Positions 34,887 through 45,388 are shown, numbered from the stretch's first letter. The stretch is DNA of 64,000 bases from Pseudomonas sp. WJP1 (GCF_028471945.1 NZ_CP110128.1:3894501-3958500); one strand, 5' to 3'. The notes: generated by a model from the sequence alone, not told the origin. Translations and numbers: made by a program.

Positions 34887-36197
34887 ATGCAACCCTCTGT
34901 AAAAGCTCTGCTTGCCTTCACCTGCATGACCCTCAGCAGCGTCAGCCTTGGCGCCCAGACCCTGACGATCGCCACCGTCAACAACAGCGACATGATTCGC
35001 ATGCAAAAGCTCTCGAAAACCTTCGAGACCGAGCATCCGGACATCCAGCTCAACTGGGTGGTGCTCGAAGAAAACGTCCTGCGCCAGCGCCTGACCACTG
35101 ACATCGCCACCCAGGGTGGACAGTTCGATGTACTGACCATCGGCATGTACGAAGCCGCACTGTGGGGCGCGAAAGGTTGGCTGGAGCCGATGAAGGACCT
35201 GCCGGCCAGCTACGCTCTCGACGATGTTTTTCCCTCGGTGCGCGAGGGCCTGTCCGTCAAGGGGTCGCTGTATGCCTTGCCCTTCTACGCTGAAAGCTCC
35301 ATCACCTATTACCGTACCGACCTGTTCAAGGACGCCGGCCTGACCATGCCCGAGCGCCCGACCTGGACCCAGATCGCCGAATTCGCCAACACACTCACCC
35401 ACAAGGATAAAGAACAGTACGGTATCTGCCTGCGCGGCAAAGCGGGCTGGGGCGAGAACATGGCGCTGGTCACCACCGTGGCCAACGCCTACGGCGCACG
35501 TTGGTTCGATGAGCAGTGGAAAGCGCAATTCAACGGACCCGAATGGAAGAACGCGCTGAACTTCTACGTCGACACCATGAAAAAATCCGGTCCGCCAGGG
35601 GCATCGAGCAACGGCTTCAATGAAAACCTGGCGCTGTTCAACAGCGGAAAATGTGCGATCTGGGTCGATGCCAGCGTCGCCGGCTCGTTCGTCACCGACA
35701 AGACCCAGAGCAAGGTCAGCGACCACGTCGGTTTCACCTACGCGCCCCATGAGGTTACCGATAAAGGCTCGGCCTGGTTGTACTCCTGGGCACTGGCGAT
35801 CCCGACCAGCTCCAAGGCCAAGGACGCGGCAAAAACCTTCAGTGCCTGGGCCACGTCCAGGGAATACGGTGCACTGGTCGCGCAAGAGGACGGCATTGCC
35901 AACGTGCCGCCAGGTACCCGCGCCTCGACCTACAGCGAGGCCTACTTGAACGCCGCGCCTTTTGCCAAAGTCACGCTGGAATCGCTCAAGGCGGCGGACC
36001 CGGGCAAGCCGACGCTCAAACCGGTGCCCTATATCGGCATTCAGCTGGTGACCATCCCGGAGTTCCAGGGCATAGGCACCCAGGTCGGCAAATCGTTCTC
36101 CGCGGCGTTGATTGGCCAGACTCCGGTTGAGCAGGCCCTGGCCGCTGCCCAGCAAACCACCGAACGCGAGATGAAGCGCGCGGGTTACCCCAAGTAA
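34887..36197 (+). CDS. mtlE: MtlE, periplasmic polyol-binding protein
   Basis: A 436-residue ABC solute-binding protein (family 1, maltose-binding type). A signal peptide (about 1-22, ending SVSLGA) is followed by QTLTIATVNNSDMIRMQKLSKTFE. The rest is typical of the fold (DVLTIGMYEAALWGAKGWLEPM, LYALPFYAESSITYYRTDLF). It captures mannitol, glucitol or arabitol for the MtlFGK transporter. The start has AAAGGAG 8 bases upstream. It is the first gene of mtlEFGKDYZ. A REPIN separates it from mtlF, which may stabilise its mRNA relative to the downstream genes. Confidence 0.92.
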   Translation: MQPSVKALLAFTCMTLSSVSLGAQTLTIATVNNSDMIRMQKLSKTFETEHPDIQLNWVVLEENVLRQRLTTDIATQGGQFDVLTIGMYEAALWGAKGWLEPMKDLPASYALDDVFPSVREGLSVKGSLYALPFYAESSITYYRTDLFKDAGLTMPERPTWTQIAEFANTLTHKDKEQYGICLRGKAGWGENMALVTTVANAYGARWFDEQWKAQFNGPEWKNALNFYVDTMKKSGPPGASSNGFNENLALFNSGKCAIWVDASVAGSFVTDKTQSKVSDHVGFTYAPHEVTDKGSAWLYSWALAIPTSSKAKDAAKTFSAWATSREYGALVAQEDGIANVPPGTRASTYSEAYLNAAPFAKVTLESLKAADPGKPTLKPVPYIGIQLVTIPEFQGIGTQVGKSFSAALIGQTPVEQALAAAQQTTEREMKRAGYPK

Positions 36198-36205
36198 CCT
36201 CGCAT

Positions 36206-36317
36206 AAATGTGGGAGCGGGCTTGCTCGCGAAGAGGCCGGTACATCCGATGCATCTTCAGCGGCTGGAATTCCGCTTTCGTCGGAACGCCGCCCGGAGCA
36301 AGCCCGCTCCCACATTT
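36206..36317. repeat. REPIN inside the mtl operon, between mtlE and mtlF
   Basis: Inverted arms AAATGTGGGAGCGGGCTTGC and GCAAGCCCGCTCCCACATTT flank a roughly 70-bp spacer. The right arm carries the CCGGGCGGCGTTCCGACG variant seen also near 52.5 kb. It sits 8 bp after the mtlE stop codon. Confidence 0.88.
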
Positions 36318-36355
36318 GATCTTCATTTGCCTGTTCCTAATCGGTTCTGATCATC

Positions 36356-37282
36356 ATGAATATTTCAACTGTCAAAGCTCACATGGAAATCCCTCAACCG
36401 CTGCGCAAAAGGCGGTTTGCCAACCCCGGCTGGTTTCTGGTCAGCCCTTCGGTAGCCCTGCTGCTGTTGTGGATGATCGTGCCGCTGGGCATGACCCTGT
36501 ACTTTTCGCTGATTCGCTACAACCTGCTCAATCCGGGTGAAAACGAATTCGTCGGGCTGGAAAACTTCACGTACTTCCTGACCGACTCCGGTTTCATGCC
36601 CGGCGCCACCAATACCCTGGTTCTGGTAGGCAGTGTGTTGCTGATCAGCGTGGTGCTCGGCGTATTGATCAGCGCCCTGCTCGAAGCCAGTGATTTTTTC
36701 GGGCGGGGCATCGTGCGGGTGCTGCTGATCTCGCCGTTCTTCATCATGCCCACGGTCGGCGCGCTGATCTGGAAGAACCTGATTTTCCATCCGGTGTCGG
36801 GGATTCTCGCCTACGTCTGGAAACTGTTCGGTGCGCAACCGGTGGACTGGCTAGCGCACTACCCGCTGCTGTCGATCATCATCATTGTCTCGTGGCAATG
36901 GCTGCCCTTCGCGATCCTGATCCTGATGACCGCCATGCAGTCACTCGACCAGGAACAGAAGGAAGCCGCGCGCCTGGACGGTGCCGGGCCCATCGCGATC
37001 TTCTGGCACCTGACCCTGCCGCACCTGGCGCGACCGATTGCAGTGGTGGTGATGATCGAAACCATCTTCCTGCTCTCGGTGTTCGCCGAAATCTTCACCA
37101 CCACCAACGGCGGCCCCGGCTACGCCTCGACCAACCTCGCCTACCTGATCTACAACCAGGCGCTGGTGCAGTTCGACGTCGGCATGGCGTCGGCAGGCGG
37201 CTTGATCGCGGTGGTGATCGCCAACATCGCGGCCATCGTGCTGGTGCGCATGATCGGCAAAAACCTGACTGACAAAGCCTGA
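36356..37282 (+). CDS. mtlF: MtlF, ABC polyol transporter permease
   Basis: A 308-residue MalF-type permease with about six membrane helices (VSPSVALLLLWMIVPLGMTLYF at the N-terminus) and the cytoplasmic EAA loop EAARLDGAGPIAIFWHLTLP, which contacts the MtlK ATPase. The protein lacks the extra periplasmic loop of MalF. It pairs with MtlG (10-bp gap). The start at 36356 is the first in-frame ATG after the REPIN; an internal Met at codon 10 is an alternative. Confidence 0.9.
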   Translation: MNISTVKAHMEIPQPLRKRRFANPGWFLVSPSVALLLLWMIVPLGMTLYFSLIRYNLLNPGENEFVGLENFTYFLTDSGFMPGATNTLVLVGSVLLISVVLGVLISALLEASDFFGRGIVRVLLISPFFIMPTVGALIWKNLIFHPVSGILAYVWKLFGAQPVDWLAHYPLLSIIIIVSWQWLPFAILILMTAMQSLDQEQKEAARLDGAGPIAIFWHLTLPHLARPIAVVVMIETIFLLSVFAEIFTTTNGGPGYASTNLAYLIYNQALVQFDVGMASAGGLIAVVIANIAAIVLVRMIGKNLTDKA

Positions 37283-37292
37283 GGCCCGCGCC

Positions 37293-38118
<826 letters not shown>

Positions 38119-38123
<5 letters not shown>

Positions 38124-38130
38124 CAACAAC
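38119..38130 (+). promoter_or_regulatory. Candidate Hfq/Crc site at the mtlK ribosome binding site
   Basis: AATAACAACAAC, a perfect run of four AAN triplets, overlaps the mtlG stop codon and ends 4 bases before the GGAGG of mtlK. Binding of Hfq-Crc here would block mtlK translation during growth on preferred carbon sources. Confidence 0.55.
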
Positions 38131-38148
38131 ACGTGGAGGCCCATCATC

Positions 38149-39252
38149 ATGGCCAACCTGAAAATCAAGAATCTGCAAAAAGGCTTCGAAGGCTTTTCCA
38201 TCATCAAGGGCATCGACCTGGAAGTGAATGACAAGGAGTTCGTGGTGTTCGTCGGCCCGTCCGGTTGCGGCAAATCCACCCTGCTGCGCCTGATCGCGGG
38301 GCTGGAAGAAGTCAGCGGAGGCACCCTCGAACTCGACGGCCGCGACATCACCGAAGTCAGCCCGGCCAAGCGCGACCTGGCGATGGTGTTCCAGACCTAC
38401 GCCCTGTACCCGCACATGAGCGTGCGCAAGAACATGTCGTTTGCCCTCGACCTGGCCGGGGTGCCGAAAGCCGAGGTCGAGAAGAAAGTCGGTGAAGCGG
38501 CGCGCATCCTGGAGCTCGGACCGATGCTCGAGCGCAAGCCCAAACAGCTGTCCGGTGGTCAACGGCAACGCGTAGCGATTGGCCGGGCGATCGTGCGCAA
38601 TCCGAAAATTTTCCTGTTCGACGAACCACTGTCCAACCTCGACGCCGCGCTGCGGGTGCAGATGCGCCTTGAACTGCTGCGCCTGCACAAGGAGCTGCAA
38701 GCTACCATGATCTACGTGACTCACGACCAGGTTGAAGCGATGACCATGGCCGATAAAGTCGTGGTGCTCAATGGCGGCAAAATCGAACAGGTCGGCTCGC
38801 CGCTGGACCTCTATCACCAGCCGGCCAACCTGTTTGTCGCAGGCTTTCTCGGCACACCGAAAATGGGTTTCCTCAAGGGCCAGGTCAGCCGGGTCGACGG
38901 CCAAGGCTGTGAAGTGCAACTGGATGCCGGCACCCGCATCAGTCTGCCGCTCAGCGGCGCCAGCCTGAGGGTCGGCGACGCCGTCACCTTGGGGATTCGC
39001 CCGGAACACCTGGAACTGGCCGCACCCGGTGACTGCACGCTGCAGGTCACCGCCGACGTCAGCGAACGCCTGGGCAGCGATACCTTCTGTCACGTGCGCA
39101 CAGCAAACGGCGAAGCCTTGACCCTGCGTGTGCGCGGCGACCTGGCCAGCCGCTACGGCGAGACCTTGAGCCTGCACCTGGACGCCAGCCACTGCCATTT
39201 GTTCGATGCCGACGGCGTGGCGATGACCCGCCCGTTGCGCCTCGCTGCCTGA
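38149..39252 (+). CDS. mtlK: MtlK, ATPase of the polyol ABC transporter
   Basis: A 367-residue MalK/UgpC-type ATP-binding protein. It has Walker [10 protein letters not shown] (about 36-44), Q-loop [14 protein letters not shown], signature [14 protein letters not shown], Walker [14 protein letters not shown] and H-loop YVTHDQ. A C-terminal OB-fold regulatory domain (about 235-367) contains GIRPEHLEL. It energises MtlFG. A GGAGG ribosome binding site lies about 12 bases upstream of the ATG. Gaps to mtlG and mtlD are 25 and 15 bp. Confidence 0.93.
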   Translation: MANLKIKNLQKGFEGFSIIKGIDLEVNDKEFVVFVGPSGCGKSTLLRLIAGLEEVSGGTLELDGRDITEVSPAKRDLAMVFQTYALYPHMSVRKNMSFALDLAGVPKAEVEKKVGEAARILELGPMLERKPKQLSGGQRQRVAIGRAIVRNPKIFLFDEPLSNLDAALRVQMRLELLRLHKELQATMIYVTHDQVEAMTMADKVVVLNGGKIEQVGSPLDLYHQPANLFVAGFLGTPKMGFLKGQVSRVDGQGCEVQLDAGTRISLPLSGASLRVGDAVTLGIRPEHLELAAPGDCTLQVTADVSERLGSDTFCHVRTANGEALTLRVRGDLASRYGETLSLHLDASHCHLFDADGVAMTRPLRLAA

Positions 39253-39267
39253 TTCAGAGAGCCTGTG

Positions 39268-40740
39268 ATGAAACTCGATAAACACAACCTGCAGCGCCTT
39301 GCACCCAAGGTGGTCCGACCCGCCTACGCCCTGAGCGACACCCGCCACGGCATCGCGCACATTGGCGTCGGCGGTTTCCACCGCGCCCACCAGGCGTATT
39401 ACACCGATGCGTTGATGAACCAGGGCGAAGGTCTGGACTGGGCGATCTGCGGCGTCGGTCTGCGCGGCGAAGATCGCCGGGCCCGGGATGATCTGCAACA
39501 ACAGGACTACCTGTTCACCTTGTTCGAGCTCGGCGATACCGACGACACTCAAGTGCGAATCATCGGTGCCATCCGCGACATACTGCTGGCCGAAGACGAT
39601 GCCCAGGCGCTGATCGACAAACTCGCCAGCCCCGAGATCCGCATCGTTTCGCTGACGATCACCGAGGGTGGCTACTGCATCGACGACAGCAACGGCGAGT
39701 TCATGGCCCATCTGCCGCAGATCCAGCACGACCTGTCGAACCCGCACGCCCCGAAAACCGTGTTCGGTTTCCTCTGCGCCGCCCTGGCCAAACGCCGCGC
39801 GGCAGGCACGCCGGCATTCACCTTGATGTCCTGCGATAACCTGCCGCACAACGGCGCGGTCACCCGCACCGCCCTGCTGGCCTTCGCCACCCTGCTGGAT
39901 GCCGATCTGCGCGACTGGATCGAGCGCAACGTGAGCTTCCCCAACGCCATGGTCGACCGCATTACGCCGATGACCAGCACCCGACATCGCCAGCAACTGG
40001 CCGACCGGCACGGGGTCGACGACGCCTGGCCGGTGGTCTGCGAACCGTTCGCGCAATGGGTGCTGGAGGACAAGTTCGTCAACGGCCGCCCGGCCTGGGA
40101 AAAGGTCGGCGTGCAGTTCACCGACGACGTCAGCCCCTATGAAGAAATGAAAATCAAGCTGCTCAACGGCAGCCACCTGGCCCTGACCTACCTGGGGTTC
40201 CTCAAGGGCTACCGCTTCGTCCACGAGACCATGAACGACCCGTTGTTTGTGCGCTACATGCGTGCCTACATGGACCTGGACGTCACGCCGCAGCTGTCGC
40301 CGGTGCCGGGGATCGACCTCACCGAGTACAAGAACACCCTGGTGGCACGCTTCTCCAACCAGGCGATTGCCGATCAACTGGAGCGCGTGTGCTCGGACGG
40401 TTCGTCGAAGTTTCCCAAATTCACCGTGCCGACCATCAACCGCCTGATTGCCGATGGCCGGGAAACTAAACGCGCAGCGCTGGTCGTTGCCGCGTGGGCG
40501 TTGTATTTGAAAGGGGTGGATGAGCATGGCGAGACTTACGCCATTGCAGACCCAAGGGCGGCGTTCTGCCAGGCGCTGGTGGCGGATGATGCATTGATTA
40601 CCCAGCGGTTGCTGGCGGTCGAGGAGATTTTTGGTATGGCGATTCCACGTTCAGCGGAGTTTGTCGCGGCGTTTGAGTGGTGTTGCAACAGTTTGCGCGA
40701 GGTTGGGGTGACGCGGACTCTGGAGCGGATTCTGGCGTAA
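39268..40740 (+). CDS. mtlD: MtlD, mannitol 2-dehydrogenase
   Basis: A 490-residue polyol-specific long-chain dehydrogenase that oxidises mannitol to fructose, and also arabitol and glucitol, with NAD. The N-terminal NAD-binding segment has IGVGGFHRAHQAYYTD. The catalytic signature KIKLLNGSHLAL places Lys295, Asn300 and His303 exactly at the numbering known for P. fluorescens mannitol 2-dehydrogenase. The ATG at 39268 (MKLDKHN) is preferred over the GTG one codon upstream. It is followed by a REPIN before mtlY. Confidence 0.94.
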   Translation: MKLDKHNLQRLAPKVVRPAYALSDTRHGIAHIGVGGFHRAHQAYYTDALMNQGEGLDWAICGVGLRGEDRRARDDLQQQDYLFTLFELGDTDDTQVRIIGAIRDILLAEDDAQALIDKLASPEIRIVSLTITEGGYCIDDSNGEFMAHLPQIQHDLSNPHAPKTVFGFLCAALAKRRAAGTPAFTLMSCDNLPHNGAVTRTALLAFATLLDADLRDWIERNVSFPNAMVDRITPMTSTRHRQQLADRHGVDDAWPVVCEPFAQWVLEDKFVNGRPAWEKVGVQFTDDVSPYEEMKIKLLNGSHLALTYLGFLKGYRFVHETMNDPLFVRYMRAYMDLDVTPQLSPVPGIDLTEYKNTLVARFSNQAIADQLERVCSDGSSKFPKFTVPTINRLIADGRETKRAALVVAAWALYLKGVDEHGETYAIADPRAAFCQALVADDALITQRLLAVEEIFGMAIPRSAEFVAAFEWCCNSLREVGVTRTLERILA

Positions 40741-40763
40741 GCATTGCGGTGAAGCCTCTGACG

Positions 40764-40857
40764 TCATCGCGGGCAAGCCCGCTCCCACAGGGGTCAACGA
40801 CGTACACAAATCCATGTTCCACCCCGCACCACTGTGGGAGCGGGCTTGCTCGCGAAT
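40764..40857. repeat. REPIN inside the mtl operon, between mtlD and mtlY
   Basis: Inverted arms (ATCGCGGGCAAGCCCGCTCC..., GGAGCGGGCTTGCTCGCGA) flank a 41-bp spacer in the 156-bp gap between mtlD and mtlY. It is the second REPIN inside this operon. Confidence 0.87.
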
Positions 40858-40896
40858 GGACTCACCGCGATCGAACTGACACACCAAGGATCCAAC

Positions 40897-42393
40897 ATGG
40901 CAACCCAACAACTATTCCTCGGCATCGACTGCGGCACCCAAGGCACCAAAGCCATCATCCTCGATGCGTTCAGCGGCCAGGTCCTGGGCCAGGGCGCCGC
41001 CGCGCACAAGCTGATCAGCGGCGCCAACGGGCGCCGTGAGCAAGACACGGCGCAATGGTTGGAGGCATTCAGCCTCTCCACCCGACGTGCATTGCTGGCG
41101 GCGGATGCGGATGGCCAGGACATCCTCGGCATCGGCGTATCCGGCCAGCAACATGGCCTGGTGCTGCTCGACGATCAAGGCCAGGTCCTGCGTCCGGCCA
41201 AGCTCTGGTGCGACACCGAAACCACCGCGCAAAACGATCGACTGCTCAACCATCTGGGAGGCGAAAAAGGCTCGCTGGAACGCCTCGGCGTGGTGATTGC
41301 ACCGGGCTACACGGTTTCAAAACTACTCTGGACCCAGGAACAGCACCCCGATGTGTTTGCACGCATCGCGCACATCCTGCTGCCCCATGATTACCTGAAC
41401 TTCTGGCTCACCGGTCGTAGCTGCAGCGAATACGGCGATGCCTCGGGCACCGGCTATTTCAACGTACGTACCCGCCAATGGGATGTGCAGCTGCTGCGCG
41501 ACATCGACCCCAGCGGGCGTCTGCATGCCGCGTTGCCGGAACTGATCGATGCCCATCAAGCCGTCGGCACGCTGCTGCCGGGCATCGCCGAACACTTGGG
41601 CATCAACCCGCAGGCGCTGGTGTCCAGCGGCGGTGGCGACAACATGATGGGGGCCATCGGCACCGGCAACATCACACCGGGTGCGATCACCATGAGCCTC
41701 GGCTCGTCCGGCACGGTGTACGCCTATGCCGAGCAACCGAACGTCAGCGCGGACGCGGCAGTGGCTACGTTCTGTTCATCCAGCGGCGGTTGGCTGCCAT
41801 TGATTTGCACCATGAACCTGACCAACGCCACCGGGGCGATTCGAGAATTGTTCGATCTGGATATCGAGCATTTCAATGCGCTCGTTGCCCAGGCCCCCAT
41901 CGGCGCCGAAGGGGTGAGCATGCTGCCGTTCCTCAACGGCGAACGCGTCCCTGCCCTGCCCCATGCCACCGGCAGCGTACTGGGACTGACCATGACCAAC
42001 CTGACCCGGGCCAATCTGTGTCGCGCCGTTGTGGAAGGCACGACCTTCGGTTTGCGTTACGGACTGGACCTGCTGCGCCACAATGGCTTACAAAGCCAGC
42101 GCATCTGCCTGATCGGTGGTGGCGCCAGGAGCGCGGTGTGGCGGCAGATCGTCGCCGACACCATGAACATGACAGTCGTCTGCCCCGAGCAAAGCGAAGC
42201 CGCCGCCCTTGGCGCGGCGATTCAGGCGGCCTGGTGCAAGTCCCGGGCAACCGGGCATGAGGACAGCCTGGCGGATCTGTGTGAGCGCTGCGTGAAGTTC
42301 GATCCGGCCAGCGAAACCTTGCCGATCGCGCAAAACGTGGCAGCCTCGCGATTGGCCTACGAACGCTATCGACAACATGTCGCAACCCTATAA
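40897..42393 (+). CDS. mtlY: MtlY, xylulokinase
   Basis: A 498-residue FGGY-family sugar kinase. It begins with the phosphate-1 motif FLGIDCGTQGTKAIILD. It has GVSGQQHGLVLLD, DYLNFWLTGRSCSEYGDASGTGYF, and the C-terminal ATP-binding motif LIGGGARSAVWRQIVAD. It phosphorylates D-xylulose from arabitol oxidation by MtlD. The ATG at 40897 has AAGGA 6 bases upstream. It follows a REPIN and precedes mtlZ by 13 bp. Confidence 0.92.
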   Translation: MATQQLFLGIDCGTQGTKAIILDAFSGQVLGQGAAAHKLISGANGRREQDTAQWLEAFSLSTRRALLAADADGQDILGIGVSGQQHGLVLLDDQGQVLRPAKLWCDTETTAQNDRLLNHLGGEKGSLERLGVVIAPGYTVSKLLWTQEQHPDVFARIAHILLPHDYLNFWLTGRSCSEYGDASGTGYFNVRTRQWDVQLLRDIDPSGRLHAALPELIDAHQAVGTLLPGIAEHLGINPQALVSSGGGDNMMGAIGTGNITPGAITMSLGSSGTVYAYAEQPNVSADAAVATFCSSSGGWLPLICTMNLTNATGAIRELFDLDIEHFNALVAQAPIGAEGVSMLPFLNGERVPALPHATGSVLGLTMTNLTRANLCRAVVEGTTFGLRYGLDLLRHNGLQSQRICLIGGGARSAVWRQIVADTMNMTVVCPEQSEAAALGAAIQAAWCKSRATGHEDSLADLCERCVKFDPASETLPIAQNVAASRLAYERYRQHVATL

Positions 42394-42406
42394 AGAGCGA
42401 ACAACT

Positions 42407-43351
42407 ATGTATCTGGTGTGTGGCGAAGCGCTGTTCGATTTCTTCAGTGAAAACGACGCCAGCGGCCTGGCTTCAAAAGTGAATTTCAAGGCCATCGCCG
42501 GTGGCTCGCCCTTCAACGTTGCGGTGGGCTTGCGCCGTTTGGGCGTGGAGGCTGCGTTGTTGGCCGGCTTGTCCACCGACTACCTCGGCCGGCGCTTGCT
42601 CCAGGTGTTGGAGGAAGAAGGCGTGCGCACGGACTATCTGGTGGATTTTGCCGCACCGACCACCCTGGCGATGGTCGCGGTCGGGGCCAATGGCTCGCCG
42701 CACTACAGTTTCCGCGGCGAAGGCTGCGCGGATCGACAGCTGCAACCCGGGCATCTACCGGCGTTGGGGCCGCACGTGCGTGGCTTGCACTTCGGTTCGT
42801 TTTCCCTGGTGGTGCAGCCGATTGCCGACACGCTGCTGGAACTGGTGCGCCGGGAAAGCGGCAAGCGCCTGATCAGCCTTGATCCGAACGTGCGGCTTAA
42901 CCCGGAGCCGAACATCGAGCTGTGGCGTTCGCGGGTTGCCACCTTGGTCGAGCATGCCGATCTGATCAAGGTCAGCGATGAGGACCTGGGCCTGCTGTTT
43001 CCCGGGCAGGACCCGGCGCGGGTGATCGAGGGATGGCTGCAACACCGCTGCCAGCTGGTGTTCCTGACCCGAGGTGGCGAAGGTGCGACGGTGTTCAGTC
43101 GGGAGCACGGCTCGTGGTCGGTACCGGCCTGCGCTGTGGTCATCGCCGACACCGTGGGCGCTGGCGATACCTTCCAGGCGGCGTTGATTGCCTGGCTGAC
43201 CGAACAACGGCTGGATTCGGTCGAGGGAGTACGGCAACTGAGTCGCCAGCAGATCGACTCGATGGTGAGGTTTGCGGTGCAGGCGGCTGCGCTGACGTGC
43301 AGCAAGACCGGGCCGGATTTGCCGTATCGCCATCAGATAGAGTTGCGTTGA
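42407..43351 (+). CDS. mtlZ: MtlZ, fructokinase (PfkB family)
   Basis: A 314-residue ribokinase/PfkB-family carbohydrate kinase. The N-terminal motif is GEALFDFF followed by IAGGSPFNVAVGLRRLG. The C-terminal anion-hole/catalytic motif is DTVGAGDTFQAALIAWL with the catalytic Asp. It phosphorylates fructose made by MtlD. The start at 42407 is preceded by AAAGAG; the last gene of the operon is followed by a REPIN. Confidence 0.92.
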   Translation: MYLVCGEALFDFFSENDASGLASKVNFKAIAGGSPFNVAVGLRRLGVEAALLAGLSTDYLGRRLLQVLEEEGVRTDYLVDFAAPTTLAMVAVGANGSPHYSFRGEGCADRQLQPGHLPALGPHVRGLHFGSFSLVVQPIADTLLELVRRESGKRLISLDPNVRLNPEPNIELWRSRVATLVEHADLIKVSDEDLGLLFPGQDPARVIEGWLQHRCQLVFLTRGGEGATVFSREHGSWSVPACAVVIADTVGAGDTFQAALIAWLTEQRLDSVEGVRQLSRQQIDSMVRFAVQAAALTCSKTGPDLPYRHQIELR

Positions 43352-43363
43352 ATGTGATGGCCC

Positions 43364-43446
43364 TATCGCGAGCAGGCTCGCTCCCACAGTTGACCGAGTT
43401 GCCCTGAAGGACGCAGTCCAATGTGGGAGCGAGCCTGCTCGCGATG
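43364..43446. repeat. REPIN between convergent mtlZ and the porin gene
   Basis: Inverted arms TATCGCGAGCAGGCTCGCTC... and GAGCGAGCCTGCTCGCGAT flank a short spacer. It lies between convergent genes and may serve as a bidirectional 3' boundary. Confidence 0.88.
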
Positions 43447-43461
43447 GCAATCTTTCAGGCG

Positions 43462-44763
43462 CTACAGGATCGAAAAGTTGTAGCTGACGATCAGCCGCGT
43501 CTCATCCACGTCCCGGGCATATTGCTGGTAGTTGGTGCGATAGGTCGCATTGCGCAACCGCAGGCTGACGTCCTTGAACGTCCCGCTCTGCACCACATAC
43601 TTGAGTTCGCTGTCGCGTTCCCACTCTTTGCCTTCCTGATCGCTGCCCGGTACCTTGATGTGATCACCGTTCACATAGCGGGTCAGGAACGTCAGGCCGT
43701 TGATGCCAACGGCCTTGAAGTCATAGTCGTAACGCAGCTGCCACGAACGTTCCTGCGCCGCGGCGAAGTCGTTGACCTGCACGTAGTTGACCAGATACGG
43801 ATTGGTACCATCGAGGTATGGCATCGAGTTGTCGCCGTTCATGCGCTGCCAACCAGCGCTGAACGTATGGCCGCCGAGGGCATAGGCAAGCATTGCGCTC
43901 AGGGCGCGGTTGTCGATGGAGCCGGCACGGGCAGCGCCACTGTCGGCGCTCTTGAGCAAACGCAGATCGGCCTTGAGCACGCCGCCCCCCAGCGGTTGGT
44001 TGCCGAGCAATCCGAGGAAGTGCTGACGGTAGATGTCTTCAAGTTCGGCGTAGTGATATTGAGCCGTCAGCCGCTCGTTGATCCTGTAATCGAAGCCGTA
44101 CATGTCGAAATGATCGGCAGTGATGTTGCAGGCATAACGTTTGTTCTTGCAGTGCACGCGGATGTCCTGGGAATCGGTGGAATCCCGGGCGGTGTACTTG
44201 TCCAGGCGCGCGGCCATGAAGTTCAGGTCCTGCACTTCCCTGGAGGTGAGCATCGCGCCGTTGAACATGGTCGGCAGCAAGCGGCCGTCGTTATATTTGA
44301 GCAGCGGCACATCCGGCAGCAGGGCGCCGTACTTCAGCACGCTTTGCGAGACGCGCACTTTGGCGGTCAGGCCGAGCTTGGTGTACTCGTCCGCCGAACC
44401 ACGCGGGTTACTGCCGCTGGACGGCAACAGGCCACTGTTGCTGCTGTCAGGGCTGGAATCGAGCTTGAATCCCGCCATGGCCAATGCATCGACACCGAAA
44501 CCCAGCGTACCCTCGGTGTACCCCGATTGCAGATTGAGAATAAAGCCCTGGGCCGATTCTTCGCGTTTGGATGCGCCCTGCTCGTTGGAGGTGTGCCCGT
44601 CACGAAAGTCGCGGTTGAAATACACCGTACGTGATTCGATTTTCGCTGTGGTGTCGTCGATAAAACCGCTCGCCTGAACCGGGGCGGTAAAACCGGCGCA
44701 CAGGACCAGAGCACCGAAGCCGAATGACTGGCGGGCGCGGATGAACGTAAAAGGGGGACGCAT
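43462..44763 (-). CDS. OprD-family outer-membrane porin
   Basis: A 433-residue substrate-specific porin. A signal peptide covers about residues 1-31 (ALVLCAGFTAPVQA). It is followed by SGFIDDTTAKIESRTVYFNRDFRDG, a typical OprD-family beginning, and many alternating beta strands ending in a C-terminal aromatic-rich strand (RLIVSYNFSIL). OprD-family channels take up amino acids or organic acids. Its convergent position beside the mtl operon might suggest a polyol role, but that is only inference. The ATG at 44763 was chosen because GGAG lies 6 bases upstream. Confidence 0.85.
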   Translation of the reverse strand: MRPPFTFIRARQSFGFGALVLCAGFTAPVQASGFIDDTTAKIESRTVYFNRDFRDGHTSNEQGASKREESAQGFILNLQSGYTEGTLGFGVDALAMAGFKLDSSPDSSNSGLLPSSGSNPRGSADEYTKLGLTAKVRVSQSVLKYGALLPDVPLLKYNDGRLLPTMFNGAMLTSREVQDLNFMAARLDKYTARDSTDSQDIRVHCKNKRYACNITADHFDMYGFDYRINERLTAQYHYAELEDIYRQHFLGLLGNQPLGGGVLKADLRLLKSADSGAARAGSIDNRALSAMLAYALGGHTFSAGWQRMNGDNSMPYLDGTNPYLVNYVQVNDFAAAQERSWQLRYDYDFKAVGINGLTFLTRYVNGDHIKVPGSDQEGKEWERDSELKYVVQSGTFKDVSLRLRNATYRTNYQQYARDVDETRLIVSYNFSIL

Positions 44764-45115
44764 TAAAAACTCCAACAATGCAGCGATTGCGTCAGGGCGC
44801 AATCCGCCAGAAATAGCCTTCATCCGCTCCTGTAAAGGACCGGGCTGAAGTGAACACGCGGGGTGAGCGGCAATGATGGCAGAAGGCTTTTTTACACTGC
44901 AGACGACTTTAGTCTCAATAGTGACCGCTTTAACCTGATAAATGCCGCCGAACGGTAGTGGCAGTACGACAGGTGGCGTTCAGCCGGGTTAACCAATGCT
45001 TAATCGCGCAGTCCAACACTTTACTGGACCGCACGCCCTCAGAGCCCTCTGACGCCCAGTGCGGCAGGTTCGACGACACGTCGAGCTAACTTGCATCTGC
45101 ACTGGAGATTGCCCC
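44764..45115. other. Intergenic region between divergent porin and DUF2790 genes
   Basis: 352 bp holding the promoters of the porin (minus) and of the small secreted protein (plus). A locally AT-rich patch occurs near 44890-44945. I see no gene and no strong palindrome. Confidence 0.6.
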
Positions 45116-45388
45116 ATGAACTCGCGCGCCCTGCTCGTTTCAATCGCCTTCGTCTGTGCTTCATCGGCCGGCGTTGCACAGGCCAATGACACCACCTCCA
45201 CACAAAACGTGCCTTCCTACCACTACGGCATGCCATTGCACGTGGGCAAAGTGATTGCGCTGAGCGAACCCACCACCCTGGACTGCGAAGTGATTACCGC
45301 GACGATGAAGTACATCGACTCACAATCGGGCCAACCTGAAGAAATCGCCTATCGAAAACTTTCCGACGCTTGCAGTTATCAGAACTGA
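45116..45388 (+). CDS. DUF2790 small secreted protein
   Basis: A 90-residue protein with a cleavable signal peptide (LLVSIAFVCASSAGVAQA) and a DUF2790 domain (YHYGMPLHVGKVIALSEP, then DCEVITATMKYIDSQ, ending YRKLSDAC). The family is almost confined to Pseudomonas and many members are induced by metal or cell-wall stress; function is unknown. GGAG lies 8 bases upstream of the ATG. It appears monocistronic. Confidence 0.85.
   Translation: MNSRALLVSIAFVCASSAGVAQANDTTSTQNVPSYHYGMPLHVGKVIALSEPTTLDCEVITATMKYIDSQSGQPEEIAYRKLSDACSYQN

Noticed and set aside
43423..44634. A 403-codon frame opposite the porin gene
   Set aside because: The porin has a signal peptide and beta-strand pattern; the opposite frame is a codon-bias shadow.
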